From positions 1-26,121 of the IMG/VR virus record IMGVR_UViG_3300009008_002133: a stretch of DNA of 26,121 nt. One strand, 5' to 3'. The DNA comes from a virus. Position 1 is the first letter of the stretch. The number at the start of each line of letters is the position of its first letter. The position numbers were made by a program, and so were the translations under genes. A model generated the notes under the pieces. The model ran no database searches. It was not told where the DNA came from and saw only the letters and a list, made by a program, of their open reading frames with translations. Positions 1 to 6,010 of this stretch are shown here, piece after piece.

Positions 1-1
1 G

Positions 2-205
2 CTCGGCCCGGTGTGGCTGGAGTGCAAGGTGGGCCAGCGCCCGAACATCTACGGGGCCATCGCCCAGGCGGAGGAGGCCACCGACGGCCGTCCAGTCGTC
101 GTCGTGGCCCGGAAGAACGCCCCGCACAGCAGCCAGCAGCCGGTGGACACCGTGACGCTCAAGCTGCGGGACTTCGTGCGGCTGGTGGAAGGGGTCGAGG
201 GATGA
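2..205 (+). CDS. C-terminal part of a PDDEXK-type nuclease (partial)
   Basis: The reading frame is open from the window edge (L-G-P-V before the GTG at 11), so this is the C-terminal end of a gene that starts outside. It keeps a 'WLECKVGQRPN' stretch; an E-x-K after a hydrophobic strand is the second half of the PD-(D/E)xK active site. After it come 'AIAQAEEA', a 'PVVVVARKN' strand and a final 'LRDFVRLVE' helix. This order (ECK, helix with Q, V-rich strand) is known from small phage Holliday-junction-resolvase-like or VRR-NUC-like nucleases. The missing N-terminus prevents naming the exact family. The next gene starts inside its stop codon (ATGA overlap at 202-205), so it belongs to the same operon. 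A role in recombination or replication is inference. Confidence 0.6.
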   Translation, partial: LGPVWLECKVGQRPNIYGAIAQAEEATDGRPVVVVARKNAPHSSQQPVDTVTLKLRDFVRLVEGVEG

Positions 206-480
206 ACTTCGACGTCACGATCTACACCTCCGCGGCCCGCGTGAAGCCCGTCGACCGCTTCGACTTCGGCGCCTACATGGAGGCCCGGCGGAAGCGGATC
301 GTCGAGCAGGGCGAGCCCGGGCCGTGCCACACCCTGGAGACGCGGTGTTCGGGGTGCCCGGCTCCGCGGGATGAGCTGTGCTTCAGGTACGAGCAGGCGA
401 CCGCCACGAGCGCCAGGACGGCCATCAGGATGGCCAACCTGATCCCGCTCGAGGAAGAAGCCGAGGAGCCCCGATGCTAG
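202..480 (+). CDS. Small Cys-rich hypothetical protein (92 aa)
   Basis: The ATG at 202 overlaps the upstream stop (ATGA), which sets the start; the frame is open further upstream but that part overlaps the nuclease end. The product has 92 residues. Four cysteines at about 42, 49, 52 and 60 (C-x6-C-x2-C-x7-C) could bind one zinc. The N-terminus is beta-like (FDVTIYTS) and the C-terminus is acidic. I do not recognise a named family. Position in a run of overlapping small genes supports a real phage accessory gene. Function unknown. Confidence 0.65.
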   Translation: MNFDVTIYTSAARVKPVDRFDFGAYMEARRKRIVEQGEPGPCHTLETRCSGCPAPRDELCFRYEQATATSARTAIRMANLIPLEEEAEEPRC

Positions 481-566
481 CCGCTCAGTACCTGCCCCCT
501 GCCGCCTCCTACATCGTCGCCGCCCTGGTGGCGCTGATCTGTCTGTGGGCCTGGAGGAAGCGGTGA
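474..566 (+). CDS. Tiny single-pass membrane protein (30 aa)
   Basis: The ATG at 474 overlaps the stop of the preceding gene (478-480). The 30 residues are a short N-terminus, one hydrophobic segment (about residues 11-27, AASYIVAALVALICLWAW) and a basic end (RKR), which fits a C-terminus facing the cytoplasm. The stop at 564-566 lies just before the next ATG at 569. Too small for homology. The overlap on the left, the tight gap on the right and the coherent membrane helix support it. Function unknown. Confidence 0.5.
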   Translation: MLAAQYLPPAASYIVAALVALICLWAWRKR

Positions 567-568
567 GC

Positions 569-700
569 ATGACCGACGGCCCCTGTCCCCACGGCAACAC
601 GCCCGAGAGCGGCCTGCTGTGCTGCCTCTACGACGACTCGGAGGAGGCCCGAGAGCCGCCCTGCGGCTGCCAGGCGCTCGAGGCGAAGGAGGACCGATGA
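569..700 (+). CDS. Tiny Cys-rich hypothetical protein (43 aa)
   Basis: The ATG at 569 lies two bases after the preceding stop, and the stop TGA at 698-700 overlaps the next start (ATGA). The 43-residue product has six cysteines (about 6, 18, 19, 32, 34 plus His8), so metal binding is possible but not shown. It is acidic toward the C-terminus. The coupling on both sides is the main argument that it is translated. No family recognised. Confidence 0.5.
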   Translation: MTDGPCPHGNTPESGLLCCLYDDSEEAREPPCGCQALEAKEDR

Positions 701-1401
701 TCGACCTGGACGACATCGAAGCGAGGCGAGCGACATGCCTGCCGTCCTGTGGCGCTGACGCCAGCCACTGGCCGGGCACCGGCAGCGGGCTGGAGCGACT
801 GCTTTACACCGACATCCCGGCGCTGGTGAAGGAGGTGCGGAGGCTGCGGAAGGAAGAGCGCGCCCTCGTGGCCGATGCGCTCGACATCGCGGACCGTGCA
901 GTCGAAGCCGAGCAGCAGCGCGACGCCGCCGTGGCCGAACGCATCGCGCGCCAGCGTGGAGGAGGCGCCCGCATCGACGGCGAACCGGCCACCGCCAACC
1001 CGCACCCGGACGGACTGCTTTGGATTGCGTGGGAGGAAGGGTGGCGCGCACAGGACGCTGTCGAGGAGGTGGAGCGGCTGAAGACCCAACCCCACGACGA
1101 CGACTGTGCGTGCCCGCCCTGCTGCGAGGTGACGGCGCTGGCTGACGAGGTCCGCCGCCTGAAGCCCCAGCAGGACGACGAAGATGACGGCCCTCGAATC
1201 TGCCCCACGTGTGCGGGCAGTGGCGAGAACATCCACTCCATGCCCGGTGAGGGCACCTGTGGCACTTGTGGCGGCGGGGGAGAGGTCGGGCCGGACGACG
1301 AGGATGACGACTGGTACGACATCCCTGACGACGACGACTGCGATCCCGCAGACTACGACCGAGCTGCTGACGCCTACGAGTCTCAGCTCTGGGGGGACTG
1401 A
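697..1401 (+). CDS. Coiled-coil protein with DnaJ-type zinc-binding repeats (234 aa)
   Basis: The start at ATG 697 overlaps the upstream stop. The N-terminus (IDLDDIEARRA...DIPALVKEVRRLR, residues 2-51) resembles the opening of common small phage proteins of the Ead/Ea22-like type. A charged heptad-like helix follows (about 41-87), then a second short helix with 'EVERLK' and a CxCxxCC cluster (137-143). Residues 169-196 hold C-P-T-C-x-G-x-G and C-G-T-C-G-G-G-G, a pair of DnaJ-like Cys motifs (C169, C172, C188, C191). The C-terminus is very acidic (long Asp runs). The zinc motif often occurs in small phage proteins unrelated to chaperones, so a chaperone role should not be assumed. Function unknown. 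Confidence 0.7.
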   Translation: MIDLDDIEARRATCLPSCGADASHWPGTGSGLERLLYTDIPALVKEVRRLRKEERALVADALDIADRAVEAEQQRDAAVAERIARQRGGGARIDGEPATANPHPDGLLWIAWEEGWRAQDAVEEVERLKTQPHDDDCACPPCCEVTALADEVRRLKPQQDDEDDGPRICPTCAGSGENIHSMPGEGTCGTCGGGGEVGPDDEDDDWYDIPDDDDCDPADYDRAADAYESQLWGD

Positions 1402-1402
1402 C

Positions 1403-1473
1403 ATGGCCATCGTCCACAAGAAGGGCGACATCACCACTTGATGCAGCGCGGGCTGTTCGAGGAGCGCCGATGA
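1403..1473 (+). other. Two overlapping mini-ORFs (12 and 10 codons) ahead of the methyltransferases
   Basis: ATG 1403 begins a 12-residue ORF ending TGA 1439-1441. Its last base is the first base of ATG 1441, which begins a 10-residue ORF ending TGA 1471-1473, and that stop overlaps the methyltransferase ATG at 1470. GGAG at 1461-1464 is a good ribosome binding site for the methyltransferase. The chain could couple translation from the upstream operon into the methyltransferase, or be the debris of a gene broken when the cassette arrived. Neither peptide is recognisable. Confidence 0.35.
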
Positions 1474-2774
1474 TGACAGATCCACGCAAGGTCAAGAGCG
1501 GCTCGAGTCCGAGGTCGGATGGACCGTCGGTCGGCCGTAGCCATGTTGGTCAAGCGGTCGCCGCAGCATCGATGCGGGAGTTCTCGCCCTCGGGCGTCGC
1601 GGCAGCGGGACCGATCGACGTGGTCGATCTCTTCTGCGGCTGTGGCGGGCTATCGGCGGGCTTCGAGCTTGTCGGCCGCCTGACGCCGAGTTTCCGGCTG
1701 ACAGCAGCGGCTGACCTGGATGAGCAGGCGATTGAGACATTCGCGGCAAACCTCCCCCTGCAACCCCTTCAAGTAGATCTCCTCGAAGTTGCATCGTCTC
1801 AAGCCGCGATCGAACGGTTCGTCGCATCGCTTCCGCTACGCCCCGGAGCACTGGTGGTGATTGGCGGCCCCCCCTGCCAGGGCTTCTCAGCACACGGAAA
1901 GAAGCTGCGACGAGCCCACGACAAGCGCAACCAACTGGTAGATGCCTTCGCACGGATCGTCGTTCGGCTCCAGCCTGACTTTCTCGTCATGGAGAATGTC
2001 CCGGAATTGCTGGCGAAGAAGCACTGGAAGCGGTTCGAAACCCTAAAGGCGGCGCTGGAGCCCGACTACCAAGTGCGAGCGCAGGTGCACAACTTGGCCG
2101 GGTTCGGCGTGCCGCAAGCCCGGTATCGGGCTCTCGTGATGGCCGCGAGGAACCCCTTCCTCATGCCTGAGCCGTTCCTTGAACCACCGGAGTACTTGAC
2201 CGTCCGCGCAGCGATTGGCCACTTGCCCAAGATCCAGCCCGGTGTGCCCGACGCTAGCGATCCGATGCACGTCTGCACTCGGCATAGGAAGTCGACGATC
2301 GACACCATGAGGCAGGTGCCTGCCGACGGCGGCACGCGCCCACCCGGCGTTGGTCCGAAGTGTCTGGACCGAGTCGATGGCTACCGTGATGTCTACGGCA
2401 GGCTGTACTGGGATCGTCCGGCGAACACGATCACCGGGTTCGCCCGTAACCCTGCGAGTGGCAGGTTCGTGCATCCCGAGCAGGACCGCGGCCTGAGCAT
2501 CCGTGAGGCCGCGCTACTGCAGGGCTTTCCGGCTCAGTGGGGTTTCCGAGGCTCCTTTGATCACAGGTTCATCCAGATCGGGAACGCAGTCCCCCCTGTC
2601 TTCGCCGCGTCAGTAGCAGCCCACGTCCTGGAGGAGTTGAAGACTAGCCGGCAAGCGCTCCAGCCCGACCAGACCACACGGGATGTGGAAGAGCCACACA
2701 GCAACTCCTTCTCAAGCGGGATTGCTGGCAGAAAGCGTGGGCTGAGGAACCGATGCGCCGAACAGACTCTATAG
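1470..2774 (+). CDS. DNA (cytosine-5-)-methyltransferase 1 (434 aa)
   Basis: It transfers a methyl group from S-adenosylmethionine to C5 of cytosine in a specific DNA site. Motifs appear in canonical order: motif I V-D-L-F-C-G-C-G-G (about 52-60), motif IV G-G-P-P-C-Q-G-F-S with catalytic Cys136, motif VI M-E-N-V (174-177), motif VIII Q-A-R-Y-R (216-220), target-recognition region about 230-325, motif IX around 'RPANTITGFARNP', and motif X Q-I-G-N-A-V-P-P (369-376). All key residues are present, so it should be active. The ~48 residues before motif I are longer than usual. The chosen ATG has GGAG five bases upstream; Met35 (1572) is an alternative start with no good ribosome site. It overlaps the second methyltransferase by 22 bases. 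No restriction endonuclease lies next to it, so self-protection against host restriction is the likely role (inference). Confidence 0.93.
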   Translation: MMTDPRKVKSGSSPRSDGPSVGRSHVGQAVAAASMREFSPSGVAAAGPIDVVDLFCGCGGLSAGFELVGRLTPSFRLTAAADLDEQAIETFAANLPLQPLQVDLLEVASSQAAIERFVASLPLRPGALVVIGGPPCQGFSAHGKKLRRAHDKRNQLVDAFARIVVRLQPDFLVMENVPELLAKKHWKRFETLKAALEPDYQVRAQVHNLAGFGVPQARYRALVMAARNPFLMPEPFLEPPEYLTVRAAIGHLPKIQPGVPDASDPMHVCTRHRKSTIDTMRQVPADGGTRPPGVGPKCLDRVDGYRDVYGRLYWDRPANTITGFARNPASGRFVHPEQDRGLSIREAALLQGFPAQWGFRGSFDHRFIQIGNAVPPVFAASVAAHVLEELKTSRQALQPDQTTRDVEEPHSNSFSSGIAGRKRGLRNRCAEQTL

Positions 2775-3871
2775 CGATTGACTGCTTTGCGGGCGCGGGG
2801 GGCCTGTCACTCGGCCTTCAGCGCGCGGGCTTTGAAGTCCGCGCAGCGTTCGACTTTGACGAGGCGGCGGTCGAGACATATCGGCGAAACTTGGGCGACC
2901 ATATCGAGCTTGCCGATGTGAGGACTGTCCACGGAGAGGACCTTCTGGCTCGTGCCGGGCTGCGAAGGGGGGAACTCGCACTTCTCGCGGGAGGCCCCCC
3001 ATGCCAGGGATTCTCAGTTCAGCGACGAGGAGCCGACGAGGACGTGCGAAACGACCTTGTGCTCGAGTTCGGTCGCTTGGTGCTGGAGACCCAGCCAAAG
3101 TACGTGCTGATGGAAAACGTCGCCGCACTGCGTGGACGTCGCGGTTCCGCCGTCCTCAAGAAGATCTCATCGCTTCTGTCGGAATCCTATCGGCTGGTCG
3201 TGGAGACCCTGAACGCAGCCGACTTCGGGGTGCCGCAAAACCGACGACGCGCAATCTTGATCGCGGAACGTCTCGACATACCGCCGACCTTTCAGTGGCC
3301 CCAGCCCACGCATGGTCAAGGCGAGCGGGTCACCGTCAGAGAGGCGATTGCTGATCTCCCCTGTCCGTTCATTGACCCCAAGGCTGCGGCGAGGATCCCC
3401 AACCACAGGCCCGACCGAATCTCGGCAAAGAACCGGACGAGGATCTCCCACGTTCCTCCTGGCGGGGGAAGGGCCGATATTCCTCCGGAATTGCGATTGC
3501 CCTGTCACCAAGTCAGTGTCGAGAAGGCAGGACACCGCGGGGTCTATGGTCGCCTTCCGTGGGATGCCCCGGCGAGCACGATTACCACACGCTGCAACAG
3601 CTTCACTCGGGGGCGATTCGCGCATCCAGAACTCAACCGGAACATCACCATGCGCGAGGCAGCTCGGCTCCAGTCGTTCCCAGATGACTTCGTCTTCTCT
3701 GGAGGCACGGTGCCGACGGCTCACCAGGTGGGCAACGCCGTGCCCCCCCTCCTAGCAGAGAGCCTCGGAAGGGCGATTCGCAGGGCGCTACAGGCCGAGG
3801 GGCTTGTGAGGGTGACGCCGCAGCACAGCGACTCGGCGAAGGGCGTGGCGTCTCAGTTGACGTTGCTGTAG
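2753..3871 (+). CDS. DNA (cytosine-5-)-methyltransferase 2 (372 aa)
   Basis: A second complete C5-cytosine methyltransferase, starting inside the first gene. Motif I I-D-C-F-A-G-A-G-G (about 9-17), motif IV G-G-P-P-C-Q-G-F-S with catalytic Cys84, motif VI M-E-N-V (120-123), motif VIII Q-N-R-R-R (162-166), motif IX near 'APASTITTRC' and motif X Q-V-G-N-A-V-P-P near the C-terminus are all visible. The recognition region (about 175-290) differs in sequence from the first enzyme's, although both share the block 'VYGRL-WD-PA-TIT' and 'GRF-HPE'. The start ATG 2753 has GAGGA just upstream and suggests translational coupling. Paired C5 enzymes are known where the two strands of an asymmetric site need separate enzymes; whether that applies here is not visible. 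Confidence 0.93.
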   Translation: MRRTDSIAIDCFAGAGGLSLGLQRAGFEVRAAFDFDEAAVETYRRNLGDHIELADVRTVHGEDLLARAGLRRGELALLAGGPPCQGFSVQRRGADEDVRNDLVLEFGRLVLETQPKYVLMENVAALRGRRGSAVLKKISSLLSESYRLVVETLNAADFGVPQNRRRAILIAERLDIPPTFQWPQPTHGQGERVTVREAIADLPCPFIDPKAAARIPNHRPDRISAKNRTRISHVPPGGGRADIPPELRLPCHQVSVEKAGHRGVYGRLPWDAPASTITTRCNSFTRGRFAHPELNRNITMREAARLQSFPDDFVFSGGTVPTAHQVGNAVPPLLAESLGRAIRRALQAEGLVRVTPQHSDSAKGVASQLTLL

Positions 3872-4064
3872 GAGTCGCCGTGACTGCCCCCCCTAGGTAG
3901 GTAGCCATCGGTGACGGGCACAAGGAACTGGTTCCGGCCACGCTGCGGACCCGCCGGCCTTCGCCGAGTGGTTGGTGGCTGCCGCAAGGAGAGCCCGATG
4001 ACCGACGCCCCCACCACCCCCGCCCGTCTATGCCGCTTATTTTTCGCGCCGTGCGTTTTTCTCC
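3872..4064 (+). pseudogene. Non-coding patch with operon debris after the methyltransferases
   Basis: No intact gene is supported here. In the frame 3915-4001 an open stretch ends in 'PPAFAEWLVAAARRAR' and a TGA; it reads like the C-terminal end of a real protein but has no start, because a TGA (3912-3914) precedes it. Its stop overlaps an ATG at 3998 that has a perfect AAGGAG (3986-3991) and begins 'MTDAPTTPARL', a plausible gene start. That frame then runs through an AT-richer patch (about 4036-4060) and into the next gene in the wrong frame. I read this as the tail of one gene and the head of another, both broken. The AT-richer end leads into the promoter at 4065. Confidence 0.4.
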
Positions 4065-4094
4065 TTGCGCCCGCAGATAAGCCAGGGGTAGTGT
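4065..4094 (+). promoter_or_regulatory. Sigma70-like promoter (TTGCGC, 18-nt spacer, TAGTGT)
   Basis: TTGCGC at 4065-4070 and TAGTGT at 4089-4094 are separated by 18 bases, in the only AT-enriched intergenic patch of the left arm. Transcription would start near 4101, giving a leader of about 20 bases that contains GGAG (4113-4116) before ATG 4122. It would drive the small-gene set downstream independently of the methyltransferases. Confidence 0.55.
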
Positions 4095-4121
4095 TTATTC
4101 ACGATGACGAACGGAGACAAC

Positions 4122-4361
4122 ATGAGCCGCCACGACGCCAGCATCCTCGCCGCACTTCCCGCCGGAACCGCGATCACCGGCATCGTCTTCCAGGGCGAGT
4201 TTCAGACCTGGACTCTTGAGGACGACGGCCGCTGGTTCGGCGTCTATTACATCAACGGTGCCCGCTGCTTCGCCGGACGTCGTGATCACGCAGACATGGC
4301 CAGCGCCCTTCACCGCAACCCCGACGCTGCCATCGTCGCCGACTTCGGCACCGTCCGCTAG
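4122..4361 (+). CDS. Hypothetical protein (79 aa)
   Basis: I chose ATG 4122 because GGAG lies five bases upstream; an in-frame ATG at 4104 would leave almost no leader after the predicted promoter. The 79-residue product mixes short strands (TAITGIVFQGEFQTWTLEDDGRW split as TAITGIVFQG and FQTWTLED, then WFGVYYING) with a C-terminal helix containing 'MASALHRNPDA'. This suggests a compact beta fold. No metal motif, signal peptide or membrane segment is seen. It is the first gene after a promoter and is followed by two stem-loops. Function unknown. Confidence 0.65.
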   Translation: MSRHDASILAALPAGTAITGIVFQGEFQTWTLEDDGRWFGVYYINGARCFAGRRDHADMASALHRNPDAAIVADFGTVR

Positions 4362-4362
4362 C

Positions 4363-4397
4363 CCACCCCACGCCCAGCCCGGAGGCCAAGCCGGGCA
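4363..4397 (+). repeat. Intergenic stem-loop element, copy 1
   Basis: CCACCCCA (4363-4370) is followed by GCCCAGCCCGG and a stem of GCCCGG (4377-4382) with CCGGGC (4391-4396) around an 8-base loop. A near-identical element lies at 5656-5691. In both cases the element starts immediately after a stop codon and precedes a gene with a good ribosome site. Confidence 0.7.
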
Positions 4398-4403
4398 CAC
4401 CTC

Positions 4404-4430
4404 GCCCCGCTCAGGTCACGCTGGCGGGGC
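4404..4430 (+). terminator. GC-rich hairpin without U-tract
   Basis: GCCCCGC (4404-4410) pairs perfectly with GCGGGGC (4424-4430) around a 13-base loop, seven bases after repeat copy 1. There is no T-run. In high-GC hosts such hairpins can attenuate or terminate transcription; it could equally be an mRNA processing or stability element. Confidence 0.35.
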
Positions 4431-4473
4431 TGAGGCAGTAGATGGGCACGGAGCCCCGAGGGAGACAGAGACC

Positions 4474-4740
4474 ATGACCAGCACCTACCTCATCCTCAGC
4501 GACATCACCACCGCCCGCGCCACCGTCGAGGCCGTCTACTCGGACGCCTGGGACGTCGTGGAGCACGTCGAGGACACGAGCGACCAGCACGAGGTCGCGG
4601 CCTGGACCGGCGAGGGCTGCCCCGCGGTCGGCGATCGCATCTACCTCGGCGACGTCGAGACGGCCAGGCAGCGCGGGGGGATGGGGGCGCTGGAGATCGC
4701 GCGCCGGCTGATCGAGTTCGATGCGGAGGGCGTGGCGTGA
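4474..4740 (+). CDS. Hypothetical protein (88 aa)
   Basis: The start ATG 4474 follows a GGGAGA ribosome site; the frame is open further upstream but that part covers the two hairpins. The 88 residues are acidic with alternating strands and helices (STYLILSDITTARATVEAVY, then DVVEHVEDTSD, then VGDRIYLGDVETARQ) and a helical end (ALEIARRLIEFDAEGVA). It resembles no family I can name. The stop TGA (4738-4740) overlaps the GTG start of the PP-loop gene, so the two are probably translationally coupled and may act together. Confidence 0.65.
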   Translation: MTSTYLILSDITTARATVEAVYSDAWDVVEHVEDTSDQHEVAAWTGEGCPAVGDRIYLGDVETARQRGGMGALEIARRLIEFDAEGVA

Positions 4741-5615
4741 GGTCTTTCGTCAACTACGGTGCAGGCACGAACAGCACGGCGGTTCTCGTCGAGGCTGTTC
4801 GTCGCGGACTGCGGGTCGACGCCGCTGTCTTCGCGGACACTGGCGGCGAGATGCCCGAGACGTATCGCTACCTCTGGCAATTCGCAGAGTGGCTCAGGAA
4901 GCACGACATCCCGCTGGTGATGACGAGCGCCCGCCTCGCGGGGCAGCCGATCACCCTGGAGGAGCACAGCCTGCGACTCCATCGCATGCCGTCGGTCTCC
5001 TACGGCCGCAAGTCGTGCTCCCTGCGCTTCAAGGCCGAGCCTGTCGAGCGGTGGCTCAAGGCGCAACTCGCCCCCGGAGAGCGGTGCATCCGGGTGATCG
5101 GCTTCGACGCAGACGAGCCCCAACGCGCCCGCCTCCCGGAGGGCGGTCCCTGGGTTTGGAGCTATCCGCTGATCGAGTGGAACATGGGCCGCGAGGAGTG
5201 CGCCGAGGTCATCATGAGCGCCGGCCTCCCCCTGCCCGGCAAATCCTCCTGCTTCTTCTGCGGCTCCGCCCGCCCCCCTGAGGTCGCCGCACTGGACGAC
5301 GAGTGGATAGAGCGCGGCATCGCCATCGAGGACGCCGCGCGACCCTTCTCGGGGAGCATCCGGGGGCTCGGGAAGAATTTCTTGTGGCGCGACGTGCTCC
5401 GCTCGAAGCGGCAGCAACTCGCCCTGCCGATTGCGCCGAGCGGGCCAGACGACCCCTGCGGCTGCTGGGAGGGTGCCAGGGACGCCGACTTGTCCTTTGC
5501 GGCGGGCTACTGCGGCACCTGGGACGCCCCCGTCCGGCAGGAGTTCGCGGAGGAGTGGCCGGTATGGCATGCCCCCAGTTCGACGAAGGCCGAGCAAGTG
5601 GGGATGTTCGCGTGA
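4737..5615 (+). CDS. PAPS-reductase-like adenine nucleotide alpha-hydrolase (292 aa)
   Basis: A PP-loop enzyme of the phosphoadenosine-phosphosulfate reductase superfamily. Residues 5-15 (V-N-Y-G-A-G-T-N-S-T-A) are a degenerate SGGxDS-type PP-loop that binds ATP pyrophosphate. A strand with 'AAVFADTGGE' (29-38) follows, as in the family. Cysteines at 94 (GRKSCSLRFK), 172 and 175 (SCFFC) match the C...CxxC pattern of DndC-like and phage PAPS-reductase proteins, where they can hold an iron-sulfur cluster. Start GTG 4737 overlaps the upstream stop. Sulfate assimilation is unlikely in a phage. Family relatives act in DNA phosphorothioation or nucleic-acid thiolation, so a DNA-modification or anti-restriction role is the best inference. 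No other dnd-type genes are in view. There is a Cys-rich region near 241-259. Confidence 0.8.
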   Translation: MRSFVNYGAGTNSTAVLVEAVRRGLRVDAAVFADTGGEMPETYRYLWQFAEWLRKHDIPLVMTSARLAGQPITLEEHSLRLHRMPSVSYGRKSCSLRFKAEPVERWLKAQLAPGERCIRVIGFDADEPQRARLPEGGPWVWSYPLIEWNMGREECAEVIMSAGLPLPGKSSCFFCGSARPPEVAALDDEWIERGIAIEDAARPFSGSIRGLGKNFLWRDVLRSKRQQLALPIAPSGPDDPCGCWEGARDADLSFAAGYCGTWDAPVRQEFAEEWPVWHAPSSTKAEQVGMFA

Positions 5616-5655
5616 ACCGGGCGTCATCGCGGACCCCAACGCGCTCGTCGCCTGA

Positions 5656-5691
5656 CCACCCCACTGCCCAGCCCGGGGGCGAAGCCGGGCA
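5656..5691 (+). repeat. Intergenic stem-loop element, copy 2
   Basis: CCACCCCA (5656-5663), then TGCCCAGCCCGG, with stem GCCCGG (5671-5676) and CCGGGC (5685-5690) around an 8-base loop. Compared with copy 1 there is one inserted T and two or three loop differences, and the stem is unchanged. It ends three bases before the GGAGG ribosome site (5694-5698) of the gene at 5704, so it may affect that gene's translation. Confidence 0.7.
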
Positions 5692-5703
5692 ACGGAGGAA
5701 AGC

Positions 5704-5982
5704 ATGATGACCGCACACCGCTGCAACGCCCGCCACCCGGCCGGCGGGATCTACTGCGCCCTCGACAAGGGGCACGACGGAGACCACGAGGCCCACCGCG
5801 CGAACGGCTGCTACGCCGAGTTCGTCCACTGGCCCCAGCGCCGTCGCGGGCGCCCCGCCCTGGCCGACAAGCGCAAGCCCCGCGGGGGGTTCAGCGATGC
5901 GGAGTGGGCCAAGGTCAAGCGCCGGGCGCGCGAAGCGGGGGAGACCGCCGCAGCTTGGATGCGGAAGCGGTGCGGGCTGTGA
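5704..5982 (+). CDS. Cys/His N-terminus fused to a basic helical (RHH/MobC-like) C-terminus (92 aa)
   Basis: Residues 7-28 (C-N-A-R-H-P ... Y-C-A-L-D-K-G-H-D-G-D-H-E-A-H) hold two cysteines and several histidines, spaced like a small zinc site. A basic linker (RRRGRPALADKRKPRGG) follows. The C-terminus (FSDAEWAKVKRRAREAG then ETAAAWMRKR) resembles the helix-turn-helix part of ribbon-helix-helix or MobC-like proteins. DNA binding is plausible. ATG 5704 has a GGAGG five bases upstream; a second ATG follows directly at 5707. The gene is separated from the PP-loop gene by the stem-loop repeat. Partner and target unknown. Confidence 0.65.
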   Translation: MMTAHRCNARHPAGGIYCALDKGHDGDHEAHRANGCYAEFVHWPQRRRGRPALADKRKPRGGFSDAEWAKVKRRAREAGETAAAWMRKRCGL

Positions 5983-6010
5983 CTGCGCTACGACCAGCGG
6001 CCCGGCCGCA

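Noticed and set aside
628-1485. Long - strand open frames opposite the zinc-finger and methyltransferase genes (up to 328 codons).
   Set aside because: They are Arg/Ser/Pro/Ala-rich, mirror the + strand genes' wobble bias, and have no ribosome sites. They are shadows typical of high-GC DNA.
3894-3903. Short repeat TAGGTAGGTAG after the second methyltransferase as an attachment core or recombination site.
   Set aside because: No integrase, no second copy and no inverted partner was found in the window; it is too short to support.
4737-5615. Sulfate-assimilation enzyme (true CysH).
   Set aside because: The PP-loop and Cys spacing differ from CysH, and the phage context gives no sulfur pathway partners.
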